DNA of 52,100 nucleotides from Pseudoalteromonas sp. MMG010 (GTDB lineage: Bacteria > Pseudomonadota > Gammaproteobacteria > Enterobacterales > Alteromonadaceae). Below, in pieces: positions 1 to 13,740 of the stretch. The stretch spans positions 1-52,100 of the forward strand of contig NZ_JAGJEG010000019.1 of NCBI RefSeq assembly GCF_018100905.1. Reading direction: 5' to 3'. Within the stretch, counting starts at the first letter, position 1. Every line of letters starts with the position of its first letter. The translations under genes and the position numbers were made by a program. Below the pieces are notes generated by a model, which was given only the letters and a program-made list of their open reading frames with translations, was not told the DNA's origin and did not search any database.

Positions 1-285
1 GCCTCACTACCTAAGTAGCTTGGCTGTTAGAACCCAATCTGTACGAGTGCCCACACAGATGATTGCTTTATATTGTTAAAGAACGTTTTGAGTCGCTTTA
101 GCGCCTCAAGGGATGCGTATAATACACCCTTAAACTTTAGAGTCAACACTTAATTTAAACTTTCTTTTTTAGAAGATTTAAACCGAAGTTTTATTTAACT
201 CTCTGAATCAGTTCGTGCCCCGCTATACGTTGCCCTCTGCCGTCTCAGTGGGGTCGCATTATAGGGATATTCGAGTGGCGGTCAA
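1..285 (-). promoter_or_regulatory. rRNA operon promoter and leader (rrn, reading out of the left edge)
   Basis: On the minus strand this stretch holds tandem promoters followed by an rRNA leader. P1 has -35 TTGACC (280-285) and -10 TATAAT (258-263), 16 bp apart, with a GC-rich discriminator. P2 has -35 TTGACT (141-146) and -10 TATTAT (119-124), also 16 bp apart. A boxA antitermination element (GTTCTTTAACAAT, within 72-85) follows, then leader sequence resembling the E. coli rrn leader (TCTGTGTGGGCACTCG). The mature 16S start is not reached before the edge. AT-rich DNA just upstream of P1 could act as an UP element. The transcribed start of the leader is nearly identical to that of the plus-strand promoter at the right edge, which supports the rrn assignment. 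Confidence 0.9.
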
Positions 286-663
286 CACTTTATTTCATCT
301 TTCTTATAATTAAATGAAATTAGTATGAAAGGCATACAAAATAAGGAGTCCCAGCTATATTTAGATCAAAAAACAAGCGTTCTTTCTATCACTTGTACAC
401 CACTGATATTTATTGTTCTTTAAAAAGTTTGTTTACTTGCGGGTTTACTATTTTTTAATGAACCAATCATATAATACATTATGAACAATATATGCCTCTG
501 CATTACTTTGTGCATATCTTTTGATAAACGCTACAACCTAAATAATGGAGGTAAAAAGAGCAGGTGATTTAACATTTTTTAATTTGGGCGCCGTTTGTAT
601 GGGAGTATTTAAGTTCGTTAGGATCTTTGCTTATGCTACAAAGCACAATATAAGCTAAAGCTG
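286..663. other. Gene-free spacer between rrn promoter and glmU terminator
   Basis: About 380 bp of AT-rich DNA between the outward rrn promoter and the end of glmU. The only open frame I noted is a 37-codon plus-strand frame (545-658). It has no ribosome binding site upstream and does not resemble a known protein, so I do not call it. The first part next to P1 probably contains the UP element and perhaps Fis sites. I see nothing else of note. Confidence 0.5.
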
Positions 664-692
664 AAATAAAAAAGGCTACCTACGGTAGCCTT
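664..692 (-). terminator. Rho-independent terminator of glmU
   Basis: A perfect 9 bp stem, AAGGCTACC/GGTAGCCTT (672-680 with 684-692), has a 3-nt loop. On the minus strand it is followed by a T-rich tract. It lies a few bases past the glmU stop. Confidence 0.9.
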
Positions 693-698
693 TCATCA

Positions 699-2057
699 TT
701 ATTTTTTAACGGGGCGTTTCCACCCAGTTAAATTACGCTGTTTAGTGCGAGCAACTGCCAATTGTTCATCTTCAACCGTTGTGGTGATCACTGAGCCTGC
801 GCCAATGGTTGCTGTAGCGCCAATACTTACCGGAGCAACAAGCGATGAATTAGAACCAATAAAGGCGTTATCACCAATAATGGTTTTTGATTTATTCACA
901 CCGTCATAGTTACAGGTAATAGTACCGGCACCAATATTCACTTTTTCGCCAATTTCAGCGTCACCCAAGTAACTTAAGTGATTTGCTTTAGAGCCTTTAC
1001 CTAAGCGGGTTTTTTTCATTTCAACAAAATTACCTATGTGCGAATCTTCTTCCATTACTGCACCGGGGCGAAGTCGAGCAAATGGGCCCAGCGTACATTT
1101 ATCAGCCACACTGGCATCTTCAATTAGAGTATTAGCTTTTATAACCACGTTATCGCCAATACTACAATTTTTAAGTACGCAGTTAGGGCCAATGTGTACG
1201 TTATTACCAAGGGTTACATTTCCTTCAAAAATAACGTTTATATCAATTAATACGTCTTCGCCTGTTTTAACATTGCCACGTACATCAATACGAGTAGGGT
1301 CGGCCAGGGTAGCGCCATTTAACATCAACTCTTCTGCTTGCCATGATTGGTAAGCACGCTCTAGGCCTGCAAGTTGTACGCGGTTGTTTGCACCTTCAAC
1401 TTCCATTGCATGATCTGGCTGTGCTGAGGTAATTTCTACACCTTCACTGTGTGCCATAGCAACGATATCTGTAAGGTAGTATTCACCTTGTGCATTGTTG
1501 TTAGATAGATTGCCTAACCAGGTTTTTAAAAACTTGCCGTTTACCGCCATAATGCCAGTGTTTACTTCGCTAATAAGTAGCTGCTCTGCGCTTGCATCTT
1601 TTTGCTCGATAATACCTACCAGCTTGCCATCCTCTCGTAGCATACGGCCATAGCCGTTAGGATTTGCCAAGTTTACTGTGAGTACTGCTAAACCCTTTTC
1701 TGGGGTTGCAGCTAATAAGCGCTCAAGTGTTGATTGCTTTGTAAGAGGTACATCGCCGTATAAAACCAATACCGTATCGTTATCATTAATGTGCGGATTC
1801 GCCTGTGCAACAGCATGACCTGTACCTAATTGCTCAGATTGTAATACCCAATTCACTTCATTATTGGCAAGTTGTTGTTGTAGTAGCTCGCCACCGTGAC
1901 CATAGACTAAGTTGGTGGTTGTTGCACCTAATGCTTTTGCGTTATCAATAACGTGCTGCACCATTGGTTTACCTGCTACTTTATGCAGTACTTTTGGAAG
2001 AGCTGAGCGCATACGAGTACCTTTACCCGCAGCCAGAATAACTGTCGTTAGAGCCAT
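699..2057 (-). CDS. glmU: Bifunctional UDP-GlcNAc pyrophosphorylase / GlcN-1-P acetyltransferase
   Basis: GlmU makes UDP-N-acetylglucosamine in two steps: acetylation of glucosamine-1-phosphate by the C-terminal domain, then uridylylation by the N-terminal domain. The product feeds peptidoglycan and LPS synthesis in the cytosol. At 452 aa it is the usual family length. The N-terminal nucleotidyltransferase signature LAAGKGTRM (from residue 8) is clear, and the second half shows the hexapeptide repeats of a left-handed beta-helix ([22 protein letters not shown]). The ATG has an AGGA-type ribosome site about 9 nt upstream. It lies downstream of the atp operon on the same strand, as in many gammaproteobacteria, but a strong terminator at 2258-2282 separates the two, so it is probably transcribed from its own promoter. 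Confidence 0.97.
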   Translation of the reverse strand: MALTTVILAAGKGTRMRSALPKVLHKVAGKPMVQHVIDNAKALGATTTNLVYGHGGELLQQQLANNEVNWVLQSEQLGTGHAVAQANPHINDNDTVLVLYGDVPLTKQSTLERLLAATPEKGLAVLTVNLANPNGYGRMLREDGKLVGIIEQKDASAEQLLISEVNTGIMAVNGKFLKTWLGNLSNNNAQGEYYLTDIVAMAHSEGVEITSAQPDHAMEVEGANNRVQLAGLERAYQSWQAEELMLNGATLADPTRIDVRGNVKTGEDVLIDINVIFEGNVTLGNNVHIGPNCVLKNCSIGDNVVIKANTLIEDASVADKCTLGPFARLRPGAVMEEDSHIGNFVEMKKTRLGKGSKANHLSYLGDAEIGEKVNIGAGTITCNYDGVNKSKTIIGDNAFIGSNSSLVAPVSIGATATIGAGSVITTTVEDEQLAVARTKQRNLTGWKRPVKK

Positions 2058-2257
2058 TAAAACAATTTCCTTTTTCCGTTGTTTTACTTTGTTTGTTTAG
2101 TAATAAAGCGGAGTCACTAAACTAGGTAAGTCACATCATGTATACAAACTTAGTTGATATAAGATCTCACACAGCAACATAGGCTTTATTAATTGATTAT
2201 ATTGTAGCGGTATTTACACCTTGATATAACCTTAGCGTGTACTTTTATTACGCGCAC

Positions 2258-2282
2258 AAAAAAGCCCACAAAATGTGGGCTT
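2258..2282 (-). terminator. Rho-independent terminator of the atp operon
   Basis: A 9 bp stem, AAGCCCACA/TGTGGGCTT (2262-2270 with 2274-2282), has a 3-nt loop and a run of six T on the minus strand. It sits just after the atpC stop and closes the nine-gene operon. Confidence 0.93.
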
Positions 2283-2299
2283 TTAAAAACCAGATAGGC

Positions 2300-2722
2300 T
2301 TACTTATTACGTAATTGCTGAATTACGCGAAGCTGTGCAACTGCTTGTGCTAATTCCATTGCCGCTTCTTGATAATCTAATTCAGCAGCTGAAGAATTCG
2401 CCATTTGCGTTTCAGCTTCACGTTTAGCTGCTTCTGTTGCTTGCTCGTCTAGGTCTTCACCACGAACAGCTACATCAGCAAGAATAGTAACGCGAGAAGG
2501 TTGTACTTCAAGCGTTCCACCCGCAACATACATCACTTCTTCGTGACCAAATTGCTTTACTAAACGTACCATACCAGGTTTAAGGGCAGTTAATAGTGGG
2601 GCGTGTCCAGGAGTTACACCTAGCTCACCCTCACTACCAGTTACTTGAATCGATTCAACAAGACCAGAGAATAAACTCTGCTCTGCGCTTACTACGTCAA
2701 GATGTACAGTCATAGCTGCCAT
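2300..2722 (-). CDS. atpC: F1 ATP synthase epsilon subunit
   Basis: Epsilon subunit of the F1 sector, part of the rotating central stalk and an intrinsic inhibitor of ATP hydrolysis. The N-terminal beta-sandwich is recognisable ([32 protein letters not shown]), followed by the alpha-helical C-terminal domain. The 140 aa length is normal. The upstream ATG is preferred over the second one (codon 4) because AGGAGG lies 5 nt ahead of it. Last gene of the atp operon, 13 bp after atpD. Confidence 0.97.
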   Translation of the reverse strand: MAAMTVHLDVVSAEQSLFSGLVESIQVTGSEGELGVTPGHAPLLTALKPGMVRLVKQFGHEEVMYVAGGTLEVQPSRVTILADVAVRGEDLDEQATEAAKREAETQMANSSAAELDYQEAAMELAQAVAQLRVIQQLRNK

Positions 2723-2735
2723 ACTACCCTCCTAA

Positions 2736-4154
<1,419 letters not shown>

Positions 4155-5015
4155 TTAAACTGCGGCTGAACCAGACACAATCTCACTAATTTCTTGTGTG
4201 ATTGCAGCTTGACGAGCCTTGTTATAAATAAGCTGTAACTCATCCATAAGGTCGCCGGCATTATCTGTTGCAGCTTTCATTGCAACCATACGGGCAGCCT
4301 GTTCAGAGGCAGCGTTCTCAACTACACCTTGGTATACTTGAGACTCAATAAAGCGTACTAACAGCGCTTCTAAAATAGCGTCTGGGTTTGGCTCGTATAA
4401 GTAATCCCATGTGTAAGCAGATACTTCTTCTTCAGCTTTTGGCAAAGGGAGTAACTGATCTATAATTGGCTCTTGCTTCATGGTATTAACAAAATTGTTG
4501 TATACCAAGAATAAACGGTCAATTTTACCTTCAGAGAATGCATCAAGCATCACTTTTACAGGACCGATAATGTCTTGTACTGAAGGTTTATCTCCTAAAC
4601 CCGCTTTTTTAGCGAGTATTTGACCACCAAAACGTTGGAAGAAACCAGCAGCTTTACCACCTAAAGTAGCAAACTCTGCATCAACACCTTTTTCTTTCCA
4701 CGCTTTAACGTCTTGTGCCACTTTTTTAAACTCATTTGAGTTTAAGCCGCCACACAAACCACGGTCTGTAGAGATAACAATATAACCAACTCGCTTTACT
4801 TCACGTTCTTCTAAAAAAGCATGAGTAAAATCAAGATTTGCTTGAGCAACACGACCAATCACCTGGCGTAACTTTTCAGCGTATGGACGGCTTGAAGCCA
4901 CTCGTTCTTGCGCCTTTTTCATTTTAGACGCAGCAACCATTTCCATAGCGCTAGTGATCTTTTGAGTATTTTTAATACTCCCGATCTTGCTTTTAATCTC
5001 TTTTCCGCTGGCCAT
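4155..5015 (-). CDS. atpG: F1 ATP synthase gamma subunit
   Basis: Central rotor shaft of F1, linking the c-ring to the catalytic head. The 286 aa protein begins with the conserved helix [18 protein letters not shown] and ends with the matching C-terminal helix ([18 protein letters not shown]); these two form the coiled coil inside the alpha3beta3 ring. The internal [11 protein letters not shown] motif is typical of the family. GGAGAGAG lies upstream of the ATG. A 60 bp gap separates it from atpA. Confidence 0.97.
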   Translation of the reverse strand: MASGKEIKSKIGSIKNTQKITSAMEMVAASKMKKAQERVASSRPYAEKLRQVIGRVAQANLDFTHAFLEEREVKRVGYIVISTDRGLCGGLNSNEFKKVAQDVKAWKEKGVDAEFATLGGKAAGFFQRFGGQILAKKAGLGDKPSVQDIIGPVKVMLDAFSEGKIDRLFLVYNNFVNTMKQEPIIDQLLPLPKAEEEVSAYTWDYLYEPNPDAILEALLVRFIESQVYQGVVENAASEQAARMVAMKAATDNAGDLMDELQLIYNKARQAAITQEISEIVSGSAAV

Positions 5016-5075
5016 AACTCTCTCTCCGAATCAGGGTGGGCTTTAGCAAACTAAAGCACACCATTCATAACTAAA

Positions 5076-6617
5076 TTACCAAGTTTGCGTAGACTTGAAC
5101 TTCTCTAGAAGTTCTTTAAGCTTCGCTTCAATCTCAGCGTTGTAGTTACCTGTTTCATTGATTTGAGCTACAAGCTCTGCGTATGTGCTATTTGCATATG
5201 AAAGTAAAGCAGCTTCGAAGTCCATAATTTTAGGGATTTCGATATCTTTAAGATAGCCTTTTTCAGCAGCAAATAACGACAAAGACATTTCAGCAACAGA
5301 CATTGGTGCGTACTGTTTCTGCTTCATTAACTCTGTTACACGCTCACCATGCTCTAATTGAGCACGAGTTGCATCATCAAGGTCAGACGCGAACTGCGAG
5401 AACGCAGCTAATTCACGGTACTGAGCTAGGGCTAGACGAATACCGCCACCTAGTTTCTTAACGATTTTAGTTTGTGCAGCACCACCAACACGCGATACCG
5501 AAATACCAGCATTTACAGCTGGACGGATACCTGAGTTGAATAGGTCAGTTTCTAAGAAGATTTGACCATCGGTGATAGAGATAACGTTAGTCGGTACGAA
5601 CGCAGAAACGTCACCGCCTTGAGTTTCAATGATTGGCAATGCCGTCAATGAACCTGTTTGACCTTTCACTTCACCGTTAGTGAACTTTTCAACGTAATCA
5701 GCGTTTACACGCGATGCACGCTCTAAAAGACGAGAGTGAAGATAGAATACGTCACCTGGGTACGCTTCACGACCTGGTGGACGCTTAAGTAGTAATGAGA
5801 TTTGACGGTAAGCAACTGCTTGCTTAGATAAATCATCATATACGATTAATGCGTTTTCACCACGGTCACGGAAGTATTCACCCATAGTACAGCCCGAGAA
5901 CGGTGCTAAGTACTGAAGTGCCGCAGACTCAGAAGCAGATGCTACAACTACGATAGTATTTGCAAGTGCACCATGCTCTTCTAATTTGCGTACTACGTTA
6001 GCAATAGTAGATGCTTTTTGACCAACCGCTACGTACACACACTTAACGCCTGTGTTCTTTTGGTTGATGATGGCATCGATTGCTAATGCAGTTTTACCTG
6101 TTTGGCGGTCACCGATCACAAGCTCACGTTGACCACGACCAACTGGAATCATCGCATCAATAGATTTGTAACCAGTTTGTACTGGCTCATCTACAGATTG
6201 ACGCTCGATTACACCTGGTGCAATTTTTTCTACAGGTTCAAAACCGTCGTTATCTAAAGCGCCTTTACCATCGATAGGAGCACCTAGTGTGTTTACAACA
6301 CGACCAAGTAAACCAGCACCAACAGGAACCTCTAGGATACGACCAGTTGTGTAAACTTTTACGCCTTCTGTAAGGTCAGCGTAAGGACCCATTACTACTG
6401 CACCAATTGAGTCACGCTCAAGGTTTAGTGCGATAGCATAACGGTTGCCAGGAAGCTCTATCATCTCACCTTGCATACAGTCAGCTAGACCGTGGATGCG
6501 GATGATACCGTCAGTAACAGATACAATAGTACCTTCGTTACGAGCTTCACTTACAACTTCGAACTGCTCAATACGTTGTTTGATCAGATCTGAAATTTCA
6601 GTGGAATTAAGTTGCAT
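5076..6617 (-). CDS. atpA: F1 ATP synthase alpha subunit
   Basis: Non-catalytic nucleotide-binding subunit of F1, alternating with beta in the hexamer. The P-loop GDRQTGKT is at residues 169-176, preceded by the beta-barrel domain. The helical C-terminal domain ends at residue 513, the usual bacterial length. A ribosome site (GGGA) precedes the ATG. It is 14 bp downstream of atpH, consistent with tight cotranslation. Confidence 0.98.
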   Translation of the reverse strand: MQLNSTEISDLIKQRIEQFEVVSEARNEGTIVSVTDGIIRIHGLADCMQGEMIELPGNRYAIALNLERDSIGAVVMGPYADLTEGVKVYTTGRILEVPVGAGLLGRVVNTLGAPIDGKGALDNDGFEPVEKIAPGVIERQSVDEPVQTGYKSIDAMIPVGRGQRELVIGDRQTGKTALAIDAIINQKNTGVKCVYVAVGQKASTIANVVRKLEEHGALANTIVVVASASESAALQYLAPFSGCTMGEYFRDRGENALIVYDDLSKQAVAYRQISLLLKRPPGREAYPGDVFYLHSRLLERASRVNADYVEKFTNGEVKGQTGSLTALPIIETQGGDVSAFVPTNVISITDGQIFLETDLFNSGIRPAVNAGISVSRVGGAAQTKIVKKLGGGIRLALAQYRELAAFSQFASDLDDATRAQLEHGERVTELMKQKQYAPMSVAEMSLSLFAAEKGYLKDIEIPKIMDFEAALLSYANSTYAELVAQINETGNYNAEIEAKLKELLEKFKSTQTW

Positions 6618-6631
6618 GCTCTTTTTCCCAA

Positions 6632-7171
6632 TTACGATTGTAGTGTTGTGGCTAAGCGGTTTAATTTACCGCGGATTGAGCCGTCGATTACAGTATCACC
6701 AGACTTAATAATAAGTCCGCCAACCACTGTAGCGTCTTCACTACAATTCAGCTTAACTTTGCGTGCGAAACGTTTTTCAAGTACCGCTACCAATGACTCT
6801 TGCTGCTCTGCAGAAAGAGGTGTTGCCGAAATCACATCTACATCGATTTCTTTATCGTATTCTGCTTTTAATTCAGCAAATAACTCTGCAACAGCAGGTA
6901 GAGCAACTAAACGCCCATTTTCAGCCATCACCTTCACTAGGTTCTGACCTTGTTCGTTGATTTGCTCTGCACAAATTTTGTTAAATAACTCAGCTTGTGC
7001 AGGTGCAGTAGGCAATCCAGCTAAAATGTTTATTACATCTTCGTTGCTAGCTACTTGACTCGCGAAGAACAACATATCATTCCAGCTATCAGTAGTGCCT
7101 TTTTCAACGGCAAGTTCAAAAGCCGCTTTAGCGTATGGGCGAGCGATAGTAGTCAATTCAGACATGCTCAT
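6632..7171 (-). CDS. atpH: F1 ATP synthase delta subunit
   Basis: Delta subunit (OSCP equivalent), which ties the top of F1 to the peripheral b-subunit stalk. It is 179 aa with the family N-terminal pattern ([18 protein letters not shown]) and the C-terminal signature [20 protein letters not shown]. It sits between atpF and atpA, 10 bp after atpF, as expected for the operon. Confidence 0.96.
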   Translation of the reverse strand: MSMSELTTIARPYAKAAFELAVEKGTTDSWNDMLFFASQVASNEDVINILAGLPTAPAQAELFNKICAEQINEQGQNLVKVMAENGRLVALPAVAELFAELKAEYDKEIDVDVISATPLSAEQQESLVAVLEKRFARKVKLNCSEDATVVGGLIIKSGDTVIDGSIRGKLNRLATTLQS

Positions 7172-7181
7172 ACCCTCCTAA

Positions 7182-7652
7182 TTACAGCTCAGCGACAAGT
7201 TTTTCAACGATGTCACTATGTGCGGCTTGATTGATTTCGCGCTCTAAAATACGCTCTGCGCCAACCACTGCAAGAGTTGCTACTTGTGTACGTAGCTCTT
7301 CTGTAACACGGTTACGCTCAGATTCAATTTCAGAATGCCCTTGAGCAATAATTTTTTCACGCTCTTCTTGTCCACGAACTGTTTCTTCGTCAACAATAAG
7401 CACGGCACGTTTTTTAGCTTGTTCAATGATATCTGCCGCTTGATCTTTTGCATCTTTAAGCTGCTGTGCAGCTTTCTTTTGCGCAAGTTCTAAGTCTTTT
7501 TCGGCTCTATCAGAGGCAGCTAAACCATCTTCGATTTTTTTCTGGCGAGCTTCAATTGCACCGTTTAGTGGTGGCCATACGAATTTCATACAAAATAGTA
7601 CAAACACCGTAAACGCAATTAATTCACCGATAAGAGTGGCTGTTATACTCAC
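7182..7652 (-). CDS. atpF: Fo ATP synthase subunit b
   Basis: Peripheral stalk subunit. It has one N-terminal transmembrane helix (about residues 7-27, ending KFVWPPL) followed by a long charged coiled coil ([20 protein letters not shown]) that reaches up to delta. At 156 aa it matches the E. coli protein. The start is GTG: GGAGGAG lies at a good distance and no closer ATG is in frame. Confidence 0.96.
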   Translation of the reverse strand: MSITATLIGELIAFTVFVLFCMKFVWPPLNGAIEARQKKIEDGLAASDRAEKDLELAQKKAAQQLKDAKDQAADIIEQAKKRAVLIVDEETVRGQEEREKIIAQGHSEIESERNRVTEELRTQVATLAVVGAERILEREINQAAHSDIVEKLVAEL

Positions 7653-7695
7653 GACCGCTCCTCCTTAAAATAGTAAGCTGTTCAAAAAAATAAAA

Positions 7696-7956
<261 letters not shown>

Positions 7957-7990
7957 TTAAAGTTAAAAGTTAAATATAAAAGTGTATAAA

Positions 7991-9243
<1,253 letters not shown>

Positions 9244-9295
9244 GTTTAATTAACCTTAACGGCGTTCTAATTATAAGGGTGTTAAAACTGGCGAA

Positions 9296-9323
9296 ATTAT
9301 ACTGGTTCTTAGCAATTTTGCAA
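9296..9323 (-). promoter_or_regulatory. Likely promoter of the atp operon
   Basis: On the minus strand TTGCAA (9318-9323) and TATAAT (9296-9301) are separated by 16 bp, about 50 bp ahead of atpI. A second TATAAT-like hexamer lies nearer the gene (around 9269-9274) but has no good -35. The assignment is by motif only. Confidence 0.6.
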
Positions 9324-9434
9324 CTTGAGTCGATGCATTGTGGTGCAAAATAATGACGAATGTCTCATTTTGGACATATTGTTGAGATTACAATTGTAAA
9401 TAAACGATTTGATTCAGCTAAATATGACTTAAAT

Positions 9435-9470
9435 TAAGCTTATACCATCGTATTTTACGGTATAAGCTTA
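9435..9470 (-). terminator. Hairpin after parB, possible terminator
   Basis: A perfect 12 bp inverted repeat, TAAGCTTATACC/GGTATAAGCTTA, has a 12-nt loop and starts about 19 bp past the parB stop. The T-tract on the minus strand is weak (ATTTAAG), so termination may be incomplete and some readthrough from parB toward atpI is possible. Confidence 0.55.
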
Positions 9471-9488
9471 ATAATAAAGGTGGTGAGG

Positions 9489-10397
9489 TTATTTGGTGTT
9501 TTCGTTACCTATACGACTAATAATGCCATCAAGCTCATCTAAATTGGTATACGAAATAACTAATTTACCTTTGCCCTTAGCATTATAATTAATATCGACT
9601 TTTGCACCTAAGTTTTCAGCTAGCTTTTGTTCAAGCATTTTCACATCAGGATCTTTTTCTATTGCTTCTTTTACTACCACAGGTTCTAAAATAGAACGCA
9701 CTAGCTTTTCTGTTTCACGAACAGTCAGTGCTTTGGCAACCGCTGAACGAGCAGCTTCAGATTGTTGCTCTCCTTCAAGCGCCAGTAAACAACGTGCATG
9801 GCCCATTTCTATATCGCCATGCTCAAGCAATATTTTTACATCATCTTGTAAGTTATTAAGACGAAGTAAGTTTGTCACTGTAGTACGTGATTTACCCACT
9901 GCTTCAGCAACTTGTTGATGTGTTAATTCAAATTCGGTTAACAAACGATGTAATGCAACGGCTTCTTCCATTGCGTTCAAATCTTCGCGCTGAATATTTT
10001 CTATTAAAGCAATTGCAACGGCCGCTTCGTCAGGCACATTTTTTATAATACAAGGTACTGTGTCTAATTTTGCTAATTGTGCTGCACGCCAGCGACGTTC
10101 ACCCGCTATAATTTCGTAGCTATCGGTATCAATTAATCGAACCACGATAGGCTGAATAATCCCCTGCGAACGTATTGAACTGGCAAGCTCTTCAAGCGCC
10201 TCTTCAGACATATCTTTGCGTGGCTGGTATTTTCCAGAGTGTAAAAACTCTATCGGCAATTTTTGTAATTCACTTTGAATTGATTGCTCAGCAGGCGCAT
10301 GGGTGCTTTTTTCATTATTTTGTTTATTTGCAGCTGGCTTTGAGGAACTTAAAAGTGCATCGAGCCCTCGACCTAAACCACGTTTTTTTGCAGACAT
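9489..10397 (-). CDS. parB: Chromosome partitioning protein ParB
   Basis: CTP-dependent DNA clamp that loads at parS and spreads to mark the origin region for segregation. It is 302 aa. The N terminus SAKKRGLGRGLDALL is the ParA-contact peptide. The CTPase/ParB domain carries GERRWRAAQLA, followed by a helix-turn-helix (HQQVAEAVGKSRTTVTNLL) for parS and a C-terminal dimer domain. I start at the ATG before SAKKRG, because 24 extra upstream codons would read back into parA and have no family similarity. It is 19 bp after parA. Two good parS sites lie in recF, at 23034 and 23673. Confidence 0.96.
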   Translation of the reverse strand: MSAKKRGLGRGLDALLSSSKPAANKQNNEKSTHAPAEQSIQSELQKLPIEFLHSGKYQPRKDMSEEALEELASSIRSQGIIQPIVVRLIDTDSYEIIAGERRWRAAQLAKLDTVPCIIKNVPDEAAVAIALIENIQREDLNAMEEAVALHRLLTEFELTHQQVAEAVGKSRTTVTNLLRLNNLQDDVKILLEHGDIEMGHARCLLALEGEQQSEAARSAVAKALTVRETEKLVRSILEPVVVKEAIEKDPDVKMLEQKLAENLGAKVDINYNAKGKGKLVISYTNLDELDGIISRIGNENTK

Positions 10398-10416
10398 GTT
10401 ATTTTTTACCTCAAAA

Positions 10417-11202
10417 TTAGGCGACAACGCTCTTTGCTTTTTCTTTTCTGCGCAACATTTCACCAGCAAGGGCTAAATATGCTTTTGCACCACTTGATGC
10501 CCGGTCATAATACATTGCAGGGGCACCAAAGCTAGGGGCTTCTGCTAAACGAACATTACGTGGAATAACAGTACGATATACTTTATCACCAAAATGCTGC
10601 TTTAGTTGTTCCGATACATCATTTGCTAATCGATTACGCGGGTCGTACATAGTACGTAAAATACCTTCGATTTGTAAATTAGGATTCACTAATTTAGATA
10701 ATTGCGTAATTGTATCCATTAATGCTGTTAGGCCTTCTAATGCATAATATTCACACTGCATAGGCACTAAAATAGAGTCCGCTGCGGCCATTGCATTAAC
10801 GGTTAGCATATTTAATGAAGGCGGACAGTCTATAAAAATAAACTCGTATTGATCTTGGATTTGCTCAAGCGCATTTCTTAATCGTACTTCGCGAGCAAAT
10901 AACTCCATCAGCTTTACTTCTGCAGCAGTGACATCGCCATTAGCAGCGATCATATGATATTCAGCAGACGTTTCTTTAATAATAACTTCTTCAATGGGCT
11001 TATCTTCTATCAGTAGATCATAAATGGTCGGTACATCACCATATTTATCTACACCACTGCCCATGGTCGCATTACCTTGAGGGTCTAAATCTATCAGCAA
11101 TACTTTACGCTTTGTTGCAGCCATAGATGCAGCAAGATTGACAGCCGTTGTTGTTTTACCAACTCCACCTTTTTGATTTGCAAATGCAATGACTTTTGCC
11201 AC
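10417..11202 (-). CDS. parA: Chromosome partitioning ATPase ParA (Soj)
   Basis: Deviant-Walker ATPase that forms a nucleoid-bound gradient and pulls ParB-parS complexes apart. The Walker A variant KGGVGKTT is at residues 11-18, and IFIDCPPSLNMLTVNA gives the Walker B region. At 261 aa it is of chromosomal (not plasmid) type and lacks an N-terminal HTH extension. The start is GTG with AGGG about 10 nt upstream. It lies 12 bp after rsmG, in the classic mnmG-rsmG-parA-parB order found left of oriC. Confidence 0.96.
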   Translation of the reverse strand: MAKVIAFANQKGGVGKTTTAVNLAASMAATKRKVLLIDLDPQGNATMGSGVDKYGDVPTIYDLLIEDKPIEEVIIKETSAEYHMIAANGDVTAAEVKLMELFAREVRLRNALEQIQDQYEFIFIDCPPSLNMLTVNAMAAADSILVPMQCEYYALEGLTALMDTITQLSKLVNPNLQIEGILRTMYDPRNRLANDVSEQLKQHFGDKVYRTVIPRNVRLAEAPSFGAPAMYYDRASSGAKAYLALAGEMLRRKEKAKSVVA

Positions 11203-11214
11203 AGATTCTGATCC

Positions 11215-11835
11215 CTAGTCTTTAGAAAGAATAATTAAATGACGTTGTGCATCTAACTCAGGCACTGAAAGTGATATTTTTTCTTCAAACTTTACACCAT
11301 CTGGTAAAGATTCAAGTTCATCACTTGGAAAAACACCTTTTAAAGCAATAAATTTTCCAGAGCCATCAATTAAGTGCGAACACCATTGCACCATATCTTG
11401 TAATGAAGCAAACGCTCGACTTAAAACGCCATCTAATTTAACACTTGGTTGATATTCTTCAACTCTTGACTGTACAGGAGTCACGTTATCAAGTCCTAAC
11501 TCGTGTTTTACTTGCATTAAAAAACGAACGCGTTTACCTAAACTATCAAGTAAAACAAATTGGGTATTTGGTAATGCGATTGCTAACACAATACCAGGCA
11601 AACCCGGGCCAGTACCAACATCAATATAATGATGACCGGGTAAATGTGGAGCAACAACTAAACTATCCATAATATGTTTTACCATCATTTCTTGAGGTAA
11701 ACGTACCGAGGTTAGATTATATGCTTTGTTCCATTTATCGAGTAACTCAACATAACGAACAAGCTGTTGTTGTTGTTTTTCAGTTAGCGCAATATTTGTT
11801 TGCGCTAACAATGTAGCTAATTGTTGTTGTAACAC
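11215..11835 (-). CDS. rsmG: 16S rRNA (guanine-527-N7) methyltransferase
   Basis: SAM-dependent enzyme (formerly GidB) that methylates G527 of 16S rRNA; loss of it gives low-level streptomycin resistance in known cases. It is 206 aa, with the SAM-binding motif [16 protein letters not shown] in the middle and [12 protein letters not shown] upstream of it, both family hallmarks. The start is GTG (next codon TTA). It lies 15 bp after mnmG, with which it is probably cotranscribed. Confidence 0.96.
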   Translation of the reverse strand: MLQQQLATLLAQTNIALTEKQQQQLVRYVELLDKWNKAYNLTSVRLPQEMMVKHIMDSLVVAPHLPGHHYIDVGTGPGLPGIVLAIALPNTQFVLLDSLGKRVRFLMQVKHELGLDNVTPVQSRVEEYQPSVKLDGVLSRAFASLQDMVQWCSHLIDGSGKFIALKGVFPSDELESLPDGVKFEEKISLSVPELDAQRHLIILSKD

Positions 11836-11850
11836 ACTATACCTTTACTG

Positions 11851-13740
11851 TTACGCTGTTTTACGCAACAAGCCTTGCTTTTTCAGATAAACCAATAATA
11901 ACGAAATAGCGGCAGGGGTGATACCAGAAATACGTGAAGCTTGACCAATTGTATCAGGTCGAGCATCTGTTAACTTAGCAACCACTTCGTTTGATAACCC
12001 AGAGACTGTTGAATAATCAAACTCTTTTGGCAAAATTGTTTGTTCGTGGCGAAGTTGCTTATTGATCTCATCTTGTTGGCGAGCAATATAACCTGCGTAT
12101 TTAGTGTGGATCTCAACTTGCTCTAAAGCGGCTTGATTTGTAAATTCAGATCCTAAGCCATCAATTGCCATAAGATCATCATAACGAATCTCTGGACGAC
12201 GCAGAAGATCCTCTAAACTAGCTTCTCGTGTTAATGGCGTTTTAAGCAATGCGTTAACTTGATCGATCACATCATGACTCTTATGGATCCAAGTATCTTT
12301 AATGCGTTGTTTTTCTTTTGCGATCACTTCCATTTTTTCATTAAACGCCTGCCAGCGTTCATCATTAACTAAACCAAGTTCACGACCTTTTTCAGTTAAT
12401 CGAATATCAGCGTTATCTTCACGTAATAATAAACGATACTCAGCACGGCTGGTAAACATACGATAAGGTTCTTTTGTACCTAATGTAGCTAAATCGTCAA
12501 TCAAGACACCAACGTAAGCTTCATCACGGCGTGGAGTCCAAGCATCTTTGCCTTGCACTTGTAACGCAGCATTCATGCCTGCAATTAAGCCCTGTGCGCC
12601 AGCTTCTTCATAGCCCGTGGTACCATTAATTTGCCCAGCAAAGAATAATCCGCTAATAAATTTAGTTTCTAGCGATTGTTTTAAATCACGAGGATCGAAG
12701 AAATCATATTCTATCGCATAACCAGGTCGACAAATGTGTGCTTGTTCAAAACCAGGTATCGATTGCACAATTTCAAGTTGTACATCAAAAGGTAAGCTTG
12801 TAGAAATACCATTAGGGTAAAGCTCATTTGATCTTAAACCTTCTGGTTCAACAAATATTTGATGCTTATCTTTATCTGCAAAGCGAACAATTTTATCTTC
12901 AATCGATGGACAGTAGCGCGGGCCAATACCTTCTATCACACCTGAATACATAGGTGAGCGATGTAAGTTATTACGAATTACTTCATGCGTTTTTTCGTTT
13001 GTATAAGTAATGTAGCAAGGTATTTGTTGCGGATGATCGCTTTGTTTACCCATAAACGAAAATACAGGAGTAGGAGTATCTCCTGGTTGTTCTTGCATTT
13101 TACTAAAATCAACCGTGTTTGAATCAATACGCGGTGGAGTACCTGTTTTTAAACGATCAACACGAAATGGTAATTCACGTAAACGATTTGCTAAAGCGAT
13201 AGAAGGAGGATCGCCAGCACGGCCACCTTTAAAGTTCTCAAGCCCAATATGGATCTGACCACCTAAGAATGTACCTACAGTCAATACAACAGAAGAAGCT
13301 TTAAAACGTAATCCCATTTGTGTAACAACACCAACAGCACGATCGTTTTCTACAATAAGATCATCACACGATTGTTGGAAAACTTTTAAGTTTTCTTGGT
13401 TTTGTAATGTGGTTTGGATTGCTGTTTTGTATAACGCACGATCGGCTTGCGCTCTTGTTGCTCTAACAGCAGGTCCCTTAGAAGAATTTAATGTACGAAA
13501 TTGAATACCACCTTTGTCAATCGCTTGTGCCATTGCTCCACCCAGCGCATCAATTTCTTTTACCAAATGACCTTTACCGATTCCGCCGATCGCAGGGTTA
13601 CACGACATCTGGCCAAGAGTATCCATGTTATGAGTTAGCAATAGGGTATTCATTCCCATACGCGCAGCCGCTAGTGCAGCTTCAGTGCCTGCATGTCCGC
13701 CGCCGACAACAATAACGTCAAAATTTTCGTGATAAATCAT
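11851..13740 (-). CDS. mnmG: tRNA uridine-5-carboxymethylaminomethyl modification enzyme MnmG
   Basis: FAD-binding partner of MnmE (formerly GidA) that builds the cmnm5 group on wobble U34 of several tRNAs. It is 629 aa, full length. The dinucleotide-binding motif [20 protein letters not shown] begins near residue 10. The conserved [20 protein letters not shown] segment and the C-terminal helical domain are present. The gene is transcribed away from oriC, which starts immediately upstream, as in E. coli. In E. coli its transcription stimulates initiation, and the same layout here suggests a similar effect. Confidence 0.97.
   Translation of the reverse strand: MIYHENFDVIVVGGGHAGTEAALAAARMGMNTLLLTHNMDTLGQMSCNPAIGGIGKGHLVKEIDALGGAMAQAIDKGGIQFRTLNSSKGPAVRATRAQADRALYKTAIQTTLQNQENLKVFQQSCDDLIVENDRAVGVVTQMGLRFKASSVVLTVGTFLGGQIHIGLENFKGGRAGDPPSIALANRLRELPFRVDRLKTGTPPRIDSNTVDFSKMQEQPGDTPTPVFSFMGKQSDHPQQIPCYITYTNEKTHEVIRNNLHRSPMYSGVIEGIGPRYCPSIEDKIVRFADKDKHQIFVEPEGLRSNELYPNGISTSLPFDVQLEIVQSIPGFEQAHICRPGYAIEYDFFDPRDLKQSLETKFISGLFFAGQINGTTGYEEAGAQGLIAGMNAALQVQGKDAWTPRRDEAYVGVLIDDLATLGTKEPYRMFTSRAEYRLLLREDNADIRLTEKGRELGLVNDERWQAFNEKMEVIAKEKQRIKDTWIHKSHDVIDQVNALLKTPLTREASLEDLLRRPEIRYDDLMAIDGLGSEFTNQAALEQVEIHTKYAGYIARQQDEINKQLRHEQTILPKEFDYSTVSGLSNEVVAKLTDARPDTIGQASRISGITPAAISLLLVYLKKQGLLRKTA

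Noticed and set aside
545..658. 37-codon plus-strand open frame in the left spacer
   Set aside because: The GGAGG lies inside the start codon region rather than upstream of it, and the peptide has no recognisable feature.
9711..9726. TGTTTCACGAACAG inside parB as a possible parS
   Set aside because: Only the left half matches parS; the right half lacks the palindromic partner.
10398..10469. Extended ParB N terminus
   Set aside because: The extra 24 codons overlap parA and lack family similarity; the ATG before SAKKRG fits both the family and the spacing.
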